Positions 32,712 to 41,273 of a stretch of DNA of 64,000 nucleotides are shown here, one piece after another. The stretch covers positions 310,001 to 374,000 of the forward strand of contig JADJRJ010000031.1 in the NCBI GenBank assembly GCA_016712265.1. The letters are read 5' to 3'. The position numbers and the translations under genes were made by a program. Each line of letters begins with the position of its first letter. Position 1 is the stretch's first letter. A model generated the notes under the pieces. That model made no database searches, was not told the origin of the DNA, and worked only from the letters and a program-made list of their open reading frames with translations. The stretch is from Gemmatimonadota bacterium (GTDB lineage: Bacteria > Gemmatimonadota > Gemmatimonadetes > Gemmatimonadales > Gemmatimonadaceae).

Positions 32712-35254
32712 GCGCGCGCACTGGTGATCAGGCGATCCAGTTCCTCACCGATCGTGCCGGCGGTGGCATCCCAATACCGCGTATGGGCCCCACTCCCGAT
32801 GCACATCTCGCGACGCACTCCTTGACGATCCTCAGACACCACTCCCGGCGTGTACGTCATCGCGCCGTGTACCTTCGGGTCTCGCCAGATCTCCCGGCCG
32901 ACATAGTCTCCCGATCGGTAGGCATTCACCCACCGCCAAAGCCCGAAGTGATGTGGGTGCGGTGCGACGTCGTCGTCGAGCTGCGGACCGGCACTGGCCT
33001 CCCCGGCGAGCCGCAATGCCCCATGGCGCTGGGAGTCGCCCCAGCTGCGGACCGAGTTCATCCACTCGAACAACATGGGGAACGCCCGGGCATAGACCTG
33101 GCGCAGGGGACTGCCCATGGTGAACAACGACAGCTGCCGGTGCTCCTCCCGGTCAGTTGGTCCGGCAATGAGCGGCCGGAGGTCGGCGTTGGCCTCACGT
33201 TCCATGCGGAGAAATCCCAGCAGGTCCACGGTGATCGCCGTGCCTTGCGAGTGGGCGATGATCACCACGCGATCATACGGCCGCCCGTGTTCGTCCCGCC
33301 ATGCATTGAGGTACCGCAGCGTCGACGCGTACCGCTCGACAATGCGTGCGCGTGGCGTCTGCGTGTGCGGCTCGTCGCGCATGTAGTTGTCCACGTCCAG
33401 CGCGGTGTCCACGACAGGGCCAATCCGGCCGCGAAAGGCCAACAAGCCGACGCCAAAACCGCCGAGCAGACCTCCGGACCACGCAATCCACGTCGCGCCG
33501 CGTTCGTGCAGCCACTCGAGGGGAACGTCCAGCGAGGCCAACGCACCCGTGAACTCGTGCACCCAGTGCAGGAGCGAGAAGAGCGGATGCACCCCGTAAC
33601 CCACGATGAACAGCCAGACGGCCGTGGTGGCGACGACGCGAAGTCCGGCGCCGAGGTCGCGGCCCATGCGCGTGGCAGCGTCGGCCGTGTCCTGCGACGA
33701 CGGCGCCAACTCCGACCGCAGTGACGGGAAGAGGATGATCGCCGCGGTCAACAAGGCGGCCACCATCGCGAGGAGCATCACGGCGTATCCCGCGCCCGCG
33801 GAGCCTTCCAGCAGCTGCGCGAGATAATACGCCAGTCGGCTCCCGTTCGGCGGGGTGTCAAGCTGGTGCATCCACGGGAGCGGCAGTCGGAACCAGGCGA
33901 GATCGAGGTCGCGCAGGAACGGCCCCGAGGTGGCGAGGATCCCGGACCACAACACATAGGTGAAGACCAGCACGGTACAGGTGGCGATGCCTAACGTTGC
34001 TGCGGCGGTCCAGTGCGTGAGGCGCAGGCGACGGCGCACCGCGCGGTCCGTCACCTGTCGCCGGGACCAGAGTCCGATGAGTGCGGCGACGGAGCCACAC
34101 AGGTACATCACGTACCAGGTGCCCACGGTCAGCCCGGTCTCCGTGACGAAGACCTCAAGGGCACGGGCGAGGACCTCGTCCGGTGAGCGCGAGGGGAGCA
34201 ACCACGCCGTGGTCCCCACGAACACGGCCGCGGCGCCCACCTGTCCGATCCGTTTCACTCCCGGTCGCACCTGGTCGTAGCGCCCGAAGATGGCGCACAC
34301 CAGGGTGCACATGATCACGGTCCAGGTGAGCGAGATGGCAAGGTCCACCGACGTGGGGCTCCACGTGCGAATCGCTGGGGTGACAACATATGAGACCACA
34401 ATCGGCACGATCGCGGCGACCCAGGCCCAGCGAAGGGAGAGCCACGGTGGCGCCGTCGCTCGCCCCCGGCGGAGCAAGAACCACAACCCCAGAAAGGTCG
34501 CCGCGCCCGCGAGCAGGGACATCGAGAGCACCTTCACCTCCCGCGGCAGCTCCACGAGCAGCAGGGTCAGCGCGGTTCCCAGCATCAGCAGCCAGGTCAG
34601 CGGGACCAGCACGGTGAACAGGAAGACGGTGAAGGCGTGAGCCCGCCAGTAGGCCCCCCACCCGGGCACGTCCTTGAACTGGAGCGCGGCGTGGTCGACG
34701 GCGACCTTGCCGAGGTTCGCGGCGTCGAATAGCAGCTGGTAAATGGTGCCTAACAAGTGCAACGATCCCTCGCCCAGTCGCGACAGGTCTTCCCAGTAGA
34801 CCTCATACAGGTGGACGCGGCTTGTGGCCGGATCGGCCGCCGTGCCGCGGAGCCCTTCGACCCGGGTGGTGACGTAGGGATCCTCCGAGCTTTCATAGGC
34901 CGCGAGCTGCGCGCGCATGAACTCGTAGTCGGTCGCGAAATGGCCCGCGTGTCGCGTCCCGCCGCTCAGCTCGCGCACAAACGCATCGGAGCGCGCGTGC
35001 CACCACGGCCGGTCCGGCGTCGGATCCTCATCGCGCTCCTTCACTCCCACCTTGCGCACCGGCACCTGGAGCGGGACCTCGCGGAAGCCGGTGAAGCGAG
35101 CTGAGCCGTCGGCGTGTCGCAGCCGCAACAGCAGCCCGGCAATCGCCCGCACCGAGTCGCCCGGCTTTTGCTGGCCAATCCCATGCACGGCGACGACGGC
35201 GATGCGCTCGCCGCCATCGCCGATGTGCTCCCCGTTGCCGTTGTCAGACGCCAC
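32708..35254 (-). CDS. Large membrane protein with a split alpha/beta-hydrolase domain
   Basis: An 848-residue protein. It begins with a hydrolase-type first strand and oxyanion motif, IAVVAVHGIGQQKPGDSV (His24-Gly25). About eight to ten membrane segments follow (for example FLFTVLVPLTWLLMLGTALT, MSLLAGAATFLGLWFLL, WVAAIVPIVVSYVVTPAI, YAVMLLAMVAALLTAAIILF). A nucleophile elbow IIAHSQGTAITVDLLGFL (Ser669) appears only near the C terminus, followed by MGSPLRQVYARAFP and a candidate His in GSGAHTRYWD. So the hydrolase fold seems interrupted by a membrane insertion. It shares an operon with the metallo-beta-lactamase lipoprotein and is divergent from the CHAT-like gene. I know no characterised homologue; lipid or peptidoglycan-linked substrates are guesses. 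Confidence 0.82.
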   Translation of the reverse strand: MASDNGNGEHIGDGGERIAVVAVHGIGQQKPGDSVRAIAGLLLRLRHADGSARFTGFREVPLQVPVRKVGVKERDEDPTPDRPWWHARSDAFVRELSGGTRHAGHFATDYEFMRAQLAAYESSEDPYVTTRVEGLRGTAADPATSRVHLYEVYWEDLSRLGEGSLHLLGTIYQLLFDAANLGKVAVDHAALQFKDVPGWGAYWRAHAFTVFLFTVLVPLTWLLMLGTALTLLLVELPREVKVLSMSLLAGAATFLGLWFLLRRGRATAPPWLSLRWAWVAAIVPIVVSYVVTPAIRTWSPTSVDLAISLTWTVIMCTLVCAIFGRYDQVRPGVKRIGQVGAAAVFVGTTAWLLPSRSPDEVLARALEVFVTETGLTVGTWYVMYLCGSVAALIGLWSRRQVTDRAVRRRLRLTHWTAAATLGIATCTVLVFTYVLWSGILATSGPFLRDLDLAWFRLPLPWMHQLDTPPNGSRLAYYLAQLLEGSAGAGYAVMLLAMVAALLTAAIILFPSLRSELAPSSQDTADAATRMGRDLGAGLRVVATTAVWLFIVGYGVHPLFSLLHWVHEFTGALASLDVPLEWLHERGATWIAWSGGLLGGFGVGLLAFRGRIGPVVDTALDVDNYMRDEPHTQTPRARIVERYASTLRYLNAWRDEHGRPYDRVVIIAHSQGTAITVDLLGFLRMEREANADLRPLIAGPTDREEHRQLSLFTMGSPLRQVYARAFPMLFEWMNSVRSWGDSQRHGALRLAGEASAGPQLDDDVAPHPHHFGLWRWVNAYRSGDYVGREIWRDPKVHGAMTYTPGVVSEDRQGVRREMCIGSGAHTRYWDATAGTIGEELDRLITSARA

Positions 35255-35438
35255 GCATCACCCTCCTCACCCGGTACTCCCCAAAAGGCAGCCCGCCAAC
35301 AGACTCTGCAAGGGCAATCGCATTTGCAAAGACGGGGCCGTTGGCCGCATCCGTCCGGCCGGAGCTATCGTGGAGCGAACCTTGCACCAACGCGCATCGG
35401 GTGGGAGCATTGAGGAGAACCTCAGGGAGGAGGACGGG

Positions 35439-37793
35439 ATGGCACGCACTGCACCGAAGCGCCGTCGCGCAGCGCAGCCGAAAGCTCGCGTGGCACGCCC
35501 CAAGGCACCCCCTCGCGACCCGGATGGCGTGTTCCTGGTGGTCCCGGGACGCCCACAGCCGATTCCGCTCACGCTGCCCGATACGCCCTCGGCCATCGAG
35601 GAGTTGGCGATGCGCTGGTCGTACAGCCTGCGCAACCGCGAACGGTGGGTCTCGCGCTCGGATCTCCTGGAGAGTCACCGGCGGGAGATCAAGGACGTCG
35701 CACGCTTCGTCGGGTTGGTGGGCGACGTCCTCACCGCGGTCGCCAGCGCGGACCTCATCGAGGTGTCGATTCCTTACCGCAGCGAAGAGCAAGACTGGGC
35801 GCTGCGGATCATGCCGTGGGAATACCTCATCGCCACGGCCACGCGTGACTTGCGGCGCGGCAGCCTCACGGTCGTCAGGCACCTGCGGACCGACCGCGCC
35901 CTGGGCAAGCTGTCACCGCCGCGTGGCTGGTGGCAGATCGAGAGCGTGACCAATGGGTTGCGTGACGAATACGACTTCACGGCCGAGCGGGAGCTGGTGC
36001 GTCAGGCGGCCAAGGTGGCAGGCGCGGAATTGGCCCCGCGATTGCGCGATCCGTCGCGCGAGACGCTGCTCCGATTCCTCGGCGATATCCAAACCAACGA
36101 TGTGCTGCATGTCACCGGTTTTGATTCCCACCAGGGATTGCAGCTCCTCGATTCACCCGATGCGGAGCGTGTGTCCGACGGGCTGCTCGTGCGCGACGGC
36201 AAGGCGGTGGTCCCCTCCTGGGAGGCCGCCCAGGCGTTGACGCGCGGCAAGCGCCGTCCGCGCCTGGTAGGGCTCAACATCTACTACTCGGCCGCGCGAA
36301 CGGCGGCGGCGTGTGTCGCGCTGGGGGCCGAGGCCGCGATTGGGTTCCAGGATTCCTTTGACGACGCGCTCGCGGAACTGTTCTACGCGACGTTCTATCG
36401 GGCCTGGCAGCTCTCGGACTACAACACGGTCGCCGCCTTTCGCCACGCCTGGCAATTCGTGAAGGGGCAGCAGCGGTCCCTGCACGGAAGCGGCGTGGTG
36501 TTGTGGAGCGCCCGATCGATCCGCGAGACGTTGCCGGGCTATTGGACTGCGGGGGAGACCTGGGACGCCGAGCGGATCGATACCCAATGGAGCGCGCAGC
36601 TGGCACAGGCGAAGGCGAAGCTGACGCCCGAGACGATCGGGGCCCATGTGGCCGTGGACGTGATGCCCCTGAAGGAGTTGAATTACTCGATCCTGCATAA
36701 CGACGGATCGCTTTTCGAGAAGTTCACGATTCGCAAGATCGGGCATGATGTGGGGCGCGTGACCAACCTCCACGTGAATGTCCAGCTGCATGTGGGCACG
36801 GACGCCTACCCGTTCCGACTGTCGCTCGAACTGGGCGAGCGCGAGCCGCAGGTCGACTTGCACGATCGGATCCGGGTCTCGTTGGCCACGGCGCTCACCC
36901 GCGCCTTGCGCGAGAGTGTGCGCACGACCCTGTATGTCGATGTCTCCTGGGGGGATCATGCCCTCAAGCGGGAGACCTACCCCATCACGTTGCTCCCGAT
37001 TGACGAGTGGGTGGACACCGATGCCAATCGCATCTGGCTGCCGTCGTTTGTGCAACCACGTGATCCGGCCGTGCTGCGGGTGATCGATCGCGCGCAGCGG
37101 TACCTGATGGCGATCAGCGACGACCCCACGATGGGGTTCAGCGGGTACCAGGCCATCGACACCGACCTGCCGGCGGACGCGACGCCGGCGCAGCGGTGCC
37201 GGTACGTAGACGCCCAGGTGCGGGCCATTTGGTCGGCGCTGCTCTACGAATTGCCGCTGGCGTACATCAATCCGCCCCCCGTCTTCAGTGATTACTCGCA
37301 GCGGCTGCGTCTGCCAAGCGATGTCGTGGATGGGGGACGTGGCACGTGCATCGACCTGGCACTGCTGTTGGCCAGTTGCCTGGAGTACGTCGAGATCTAC
37401 CCGGTGGTGTTCCTGCTGCAGGACCATGCGTTCCCCGGGTATTGGCGGGACGAGGGATACTATCAGGACTTTGTCGACGCGTTTGTCTCGGCCGGGGTGG
37501 CCGACGGGAATGCCGCTACGCAGCGCGCCGGACAGCGGCACAGCTGGTACCTGGAGCGCGCGCACTTCAGTGAGCTGCTCGCGGAGGTGCATGCCGGCCG
37601 GCTCGTGCCGCTGGAGACCGTGGGGCTGACCGAGCGCATCGGCTACGAAGCGGCGGTCGCGGGGGGTACGGGGAACCTCACGTCACGCCGGCGGTTTCAG
37701 GCGATGTTGGATGTGATTAGTGCCCGATGGGACGAGAAGAACCGCGTGACGCCGTTGCCGGTGCTCCGCGGGACACGGGAGGACGGACGATGA
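35439..37793 (+). CDS. CHAT-like (caspase-fold) protein fused to a transglutaminase-like domain; CHAT catalytic pair replaced
   Basis: A 784-residue protein; the ATG at 35439 has an AGGGAGGAGG ribosome site. A basic tail (residues 1-30) precedes a CHAT-like region: LRIMPWEYLIATATRDLRRG, NDVLHVTGFDSHQG (His224) and RLVGLNIYYSAARTAAACVA, then GAEAAIGFQDSFDDALAELF and FYRAWQ. In active CHAT proteases the second and third motifs read ..HFxGHG.. and ..LxxC..; here the GH is GF and the Cys is Tyr282, so the protease is probably inactive. The C-terminal part has a transglutaminase-like pattern, GRGTCIDLALLLAS (Cys637) and LLQDHAFPGYW (His663), which could be an active cysteine peptidase. Its stop overlaps the next start (ATGA). 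Role unknown; CHAT proteins commonly act in conflict systems. Confidence 0.78.
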   Translation: MARTAPKRRRAAQPKARVARPKAPPRDPDGVFLVVPGRPQPIPLTLPDTPSAIEELAMRWSYSLRNRERWVSRSDLLESHRREIKDVARFVGLVGDVLTAVASADLIEVSIPYRSEEQDWALRIMPWEYLIATATRDLRRGSLTVVRHLRTDRALGKLSPPRGWWQIESVTNGLRDEYDFTAERELVRQAAKVAGAELAPRLRDPSRETLLRFLGDIQTNDVLHVTGFDSHQGLQLLDSPDAERVSDGLLVRDGKAVVPSWEAAQALTRGKRRPRLVGLNIYYSAARTAAACVALGAEAAIGFQDSFDDALAELFYATFYRAWQLSDYNTVAAFRHAWQFVKGQQRSLHGSGVVLWSARSIRETLPGYWTAGETWDAERIDTQWSAQLAQAKAKLTPETIGAHVAVDVMPLKELNYSILHNDGSLFEKFTIRKIGHDVGRVTNLHVNVQLHVGTDAYPFRLSLELGEREPQVDLHDRIRVSLATALTRALRESVRTTLYVDVSWGDHALKRETYPITLLPIDEWVDTDANRIWLPSFVQPRDPAVLRVIDRAQRYLMAISDDPTMGFSGYQAIDTDLPADATPAQRCRYVDAQVRAIWSALLYELPLAYINPPPVFSDYSQRLRLPSDVVDGGRGTCIDLALLLASCLEYVEIYPVVFLLQDHAFPGYWRDEGYYQDFVDAFVSAGVADGNAATQRAGQRHSWYLERAHFSELLAEVHAGRLVPLETVGLTERIGYEAAVAGGTGNLTSRRRFQAMLDVISARWDEKNRVTPLPVLRGTREDGR

Positions 37794-39145
37794 GCTCGAG
37801 GCCGGAGGTGGAGGCGCTGCGCGCCATGTTGCGCGATCCCGTGGTGCAGGAAGCCGCGCGGGTGTCGGGGGTGTATGCGTCGAGTTATGAGGGGAACGAC
37901 GACCCAGCGCCCATGATTGCCCAGCGGCGGCGGGCGCGGCGGTCGATGGGGGCCGATCCGGTGGGGGTGGCGTCGTTGATGGTGGACGACGAGGGCGTGC
38001 TGTTCTGGACCCTCGATGGTGCCTCGCGGCCGCCTGGCGGGCGGCGTCGTATGCGCCGCGGTGTGCCCGAGGGACAGGACGGTGAGGTGCTGGAGCTGTA
38101 CCACTACGACAAGCTGGACCCGAACGAGGTCAATGACCTGCTGATCCGCAAGGACCAGGAGTTGACGCCGCAACAGGGACTCTGGCGACTGGGGTTGCAC
38201 GGCGCGGGGGCGTCACAGCAGGTGGTGCGCGACGCGGCCGTGCAGGAGGTGAAGGGGAAGAAGAAGCGCCTTCTGTTCATCCACGGGACGTTCAGCAAGA
38301 GTGAAGCGTTCTTCGCCGGGATGGAGCAGGCGGCCGAGGGGCCGAAAGCGATCAAGAAGTTGTTTGACCGGTATGACGAGGTGCTCGCGTTCGATCACCC
38401 CACCTTGTCGGCAAGCCCCGTGATGAATGCGTTTGACCTCGCGCGGTTGCTGGCGAAGGCGGATGGTCCCCTGGACATCATCACGCATAGTCGCGGCGGG
38501 GTGGTGACGCGTTGGCTGCTGGAGGGATACGGGTTGAACGGGACGGGGCCGTACCGGGCGATGGTCGTGGGGTCGCCACTGGCGGGCACGTCATTGGCGT
38601 CGCCGCCGCGGCTTAAGGGAGCGCTGGACGTGTTCTCGAACATCGGGACCGCGCTCAAGTTGGCCGGTGGGTTGTCGGTGATGTTCGCGCCGTTCCTGAT
38701 CGTCCCGCTGGCGCTGGTGCGCATTGCGTCGTCGGTGGTCAGTGTGGCGTCCAAGACCCCGCTGGTGGACGCGGCGGTGTCGATGATCCCCGGGTTGCAT
38801 GGGCAGAGTCGCGTGGCCAACCATCCGGAGCTGATGCGGCTGCGCGCGGTCAAGCTGGCGAAGCCGCCGCAGTACTTTGTGGTGCAGTCCAACTTCGAGA
38901 CCGAGAGTCCCGGGTGGAAGTTCTGGAAGTACTTCCGGAAGGACAAACTCGCTGATACCGGCGCGGACCTGATCTTCGATGGGCCGAACGACCTCGTGGT
39001 GGACACGGCGTCGATGTCGGACCTGGCGGGGCGGGTGTTACCGAAGGCGGACGTGTTGGACTATGGGACGAACGACGAGGTGCATCACACCAACTACTTT
39101 GCCCAGCCGAAGACGCTGGAGTTCATGCTGGATCGGCTGAAGTAG
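37790..39145 (+). CDS. Lipase-like alpha/beta hydrolase coupled to the CHAT-like gene
   Basis: A 451-residue protein. The ATG at 37790 overlaps the CHAT-like stop by four bases and gives MSSRPEVEALRAMLRDPVVQ. The hydrolase domain begins at residue ~160: RLLFIHGTFSKSEAFF (His165-Gly166, oxyanion), nucleophile Ser234 in IITHSRGGVVTRWLLEG, an acid in FDGPNDLVVDTAS and a His in EVHHTNYF. The middle has a long hydrophobic loop (GGLSVMFAPFLIVPLALVRI) that may touch a membrane or lid the site. The N-terminal 160 residues are unassigned. The family resembles the lipase-like DUF7379 group. Tight coupling to the CHAT-like gene implies a joint role. Confidence 0.82.
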   Translation: MSSRPEVEALRAMLRDPVVQEAARVSGVYASSYEGNDDPAPMIAQRRRARRSMGADPVGVASLMVDDEGVLFWTLDGASRPPGGRRRMRRGVPEGQDGEVLELYHYDKLDPNEVNDLLIRKDQELTPQQGLWRLGLHGAGASQQVVRDAAVQEVKGKKKRLLFIHGTFSKSEAFFAGMEQAAEGPKAIKKLFDRYDEVLAFDHPTLSASPVMNAFDLARLLAKADGPLDIITHSRGGVVTRWLLEGYGLNGTGPYRAMVVGSPLAGTSLASPPRLKGALDVFSNIGTALKLAGGLSVMFAPFLIVPLALVRIASSVVSVASKTPLVDAAVSMIPGLHGQSRVANHPELMRLRAVKLAKPPQYFVVQSNFETESPGWKFWKYFRKDKLADTGADLIFDGPNDLVVDTASMSDLAGRVLPKADVLDYGTNDEVHHTNYFAQPKTLEFMLDRLK

Positions 39146-39208
39146 GGCGTGGGGCACCACGGCGCGTCGCCGGGGTATTGGTCCACGCGACACACACGGG
39201 GTCCTTGA

Positions 39209-39748
39209 ATGAGTGCAGGACAAGAGTGGTTCGACGTCCGAGGCTTCACCGTCTGCGTGGAAAACAGCCGCGCCGATATCCAGACGCACGACGTCCTGGA
39301 GCGGCTCGACGACGCGTTGTCGCTCATTGAACAGACGCAACCGTGGCGGTTTCGACACCTGCAGCGGGACCTGCGTGGCTTCCTCGTCACGCGCTACGCC
39401 TGCCGCGGGGCGTACTTCCCGGACCAGCGCATCTGCATGACCGAGTTGACCTTCCTCAACCGGCGCGACATCACGGCGGCCCCGGTGGCGTCGTCCATTG
39501 TGCATGAGGGGATCCACGCGCGCGTCGACGTGATGGGGGTCCGCCGCGAGGGACGCGACCGCGCGCGTGAGGAACGTTTGTGCCGTCGTGCCGAGCTGGA
39601 CTTCGGGATGGCGTTGGGCCCCGACCTGGGGACGCCGGTGGTGGAGCGGGCCCTGGCGTCGCTGGCGATGACGGATGAGGAGGTCGCGCCCGTGGTGGAT
39701 TGGCGCGAGGCGCAGCAACGGGTGGACGAGCTGGACCGCGGGGAGTGA
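39209..39748 (+). CDS. Small putative HExxH metallopeptidase
   Basis: A 179-residue protein. It carries ASSIVHEGIHARVD, an HExxH zinc site (His99, Glu100, His103), followed ~20 residues later by REERLCRRAELDFG, which could supply a third Glu ligand as in gluzincins. The N-terminal half holds RGFTVCVENSRADIQTHDVL and a mixed alpha/beta pattern. I know no named family; its size and motif suggest a cytoplasmic or secreted peptidase, and no signal peptide is visible. It lies 63 bases after the lipase-like gene on the same strand and is probably part of the same transcript. Confidence 0.7.
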   Translation: MSAGQEWFDVRGFTVCVENSRADIQTHDVLERLDDALSLIEQTQPWRFRHLQRDLRGFLVTRYACRGAYFPDQRICMTELTFLNRRDITAAPVASSIVHEGIHARVDVMGVRREGRDRAREERLCRRAELDFGMALGPDLGTPVVERALASLAMTDEEVAPVVDWREAQQRVDELDRGE

Positions 39749-39778
39749 TCTTGGGGACTGGTCCCCAAGGAGTGTCCC

Positions 39779-41257
39779 GTGCACCGCGTGCTCACCTCGA
39801 TTCCGTTCGTCGCGTGTCTGCTCGGTGCCCACCTGTGGCCCGCCTCCGCGCCCGCCCAGAGCGACGTCGCTTTCCCCCCGGCAGCGTACGCCGCGCGACG
39901 GACAACACTGTCGCAGCGACTCCCCGGGACCGTCATCGCCCTGTCGGGCGCGTACCTCATCAACCTCGGCGATCACCTGCCTCGTCAGGAGCCGGACTTC
40001 TGGTACCTCACCGGCGTGGAGTCACCGTACGCGATCCTGCTGATGGTGCCGCGTCCGAACGGAGGGCACCAGGCCCAGTTGTACCTCCCCGATTCGCTCC
40101 AGTTTGCCGGCGGCCAGTTTCCCATGGACGAACCCCGATTTCGGAGTGCGGTCTGGAATCGCCCTCGACGTCGGCTGGCTCCCGGTGCCCGTGCCGTACA
40201 GGCCACCGGCATGGATGCGGTGAAGTCCCTCGCGGAGTTCGCCGATGACTTCCGTCAGGCGACGCGCACGGCCGGGCGTGTTGCCGTTCCCGTTGGTGAC
40301 ACGCTGTACGCGCCACCAGGGGTCGCGCCGGCGTTAAGCTTCGACGGGCAGTTCGCACAGTCCCTGCGCGTGCTCGGCGCGGGCGCGACGTTCAGTGACC
40401 TGCGGCCCCATGTCGAGCGGCTGCGCCTCGTGAAGGACCGGTACGAGATCGATGCCCTGCGTCAGGCGGCGCTGATCAGCGGCAAGGGGATGTTGGCCGG
40501 GCTGCGTGCCCTCCGGCCGGGGATGAACGATCGCGAACTGGCTGGCGTGATGGAGTATCACTGGAAGAAGGAAGGGTCACCCCGCGCGGCATTTCCGCCC
40601 ATTGTGTCGTCCGGCGAAAACTCGCTCACCTTCTTCTCGTTGCTCCGCGAGAACTACAACGCCGTCGATCGCGTGATGAAACGCGGGGACATGGTCTTTG
40701 TGGACTACGGGGCCGCCGAGTGGATGACGTATGCGACCGACATCTGCCGGACGTGGCCGGTGAGTGGGCGGTTCACGGCAGAGCAGCGGAAGTACTATGA
40801 CATCGTGCTCGAGGCCCAGGAGGCGGCGATTGCCGCGGTGCGTCCCGGGGTGATGATGATCGACGTCATCAAGGCGGCGGCGCGGGTGTTCCAGCGGCAC
40901 GGCCTGGAGGCGAACGAGGACATCGCGCGGATGGGAGTCGACAAGGTGTGGGGGATCATGCCGTCGCCGACGCACTACCTGACGCGCGATGCCGGGATCG
41001 TACGCTACAACTCGTTTGGGCGCGGGGTGCGCGACCTCGGGCACCATATCGGCCTGGAGGTGCAGGATTCGCGAGACTATTCGATGCCCCTCGAACCCGG
41101 GATGGTCTTCACGATCGAGCCGAAGATCTACATCCCCGATCGCAATATCGCGATCATGATCGAGGACATGATTCTCGTGACCCCCACGGGCCACGAGAAC
41201 CTGTCGGCGTCGGTGCCGAAGCGGGCCGCGGAGATCGAGCGGATCATGCGCCGCTGA
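39779..41257 (+). CDS. Secreted M24 X-Pro aminopeptidase (aminopeptidase P type)
   Basis: A 492-residue exported metallopeptidase that removes an N-terminal residue before proline. A GTG start at 39779 leads a signal peptide (VLTSIPFVACLLGAHLWPAS..AQS). An aminopeptidase P N-terminal domain (PDFWYLTGVESPYAILLMVP) precedes the pita-bread M24 domain. All five metal ligands are seen: Asp in VFVDYGAAE, Asp in YATDICRTWPV, His in RDLGHHIGLEV, Glu in VFTIEPKIY and Glu in IMIEDMILVT. The length is normal. It starts 30 bases after the HExxH gene but is a widespread housekeeping-type secreted enzyme in this group, so it may not belong with the CHAT cluster. Confidence 0.93.
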   Translation: MHRVLTSIPFVACLLGAHLWPASAPAQSDVAFPPAAYAARRTTLSQRLPGTVIALSGAYLINLGDHLPRQEPDFWYLTGVESPYAILLMVPRPNGGHQAQLYLPDSLQFAGGQFPMDEPRFRSAVWNRPRRRLAPGARAVQATGMDAVKSLAEFADDFRQATRTAGRVAVPVGDTLYAPPGVAPALSFDGQFAQSLRVLGAGATFSDLRPHVERLRLVKDRYEIDALRQAALISGKGMLAGLRALRPGMNDRELAGVMEYHWKKEGSPRAAFPPIVSSGENSLTFFSLLRENYNAVDRVMKRGDMVFVDYGAAEWMTYATDICRTWPVSGRFTAEQRKYYDIVLEAQEAAIAAVRPGVMMIDVIKAAARVFQRHGLEANEDIARMGVDKVWGIMPSPTHYLTRDAGIVRYNSFGRGVRDLGHHIGLEVQDSRDYSMPLEPGMVFTIEPKIYIPDRNIAIMIEDMILVTPTGHENLSASVPKRAAEIERIMRR

Positions 41258-41273
41258 GGGGCCGCCTCGCGCG

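Noticed and set aside
36153..37592. 479-codon minus-strand frame opposite the CHAT-like gene
   Set aside because: It lies wholly antisense to a well-supported gene, is rich in Arg/Gln/His and has no domain pattern; a typical GC-rich shadow.
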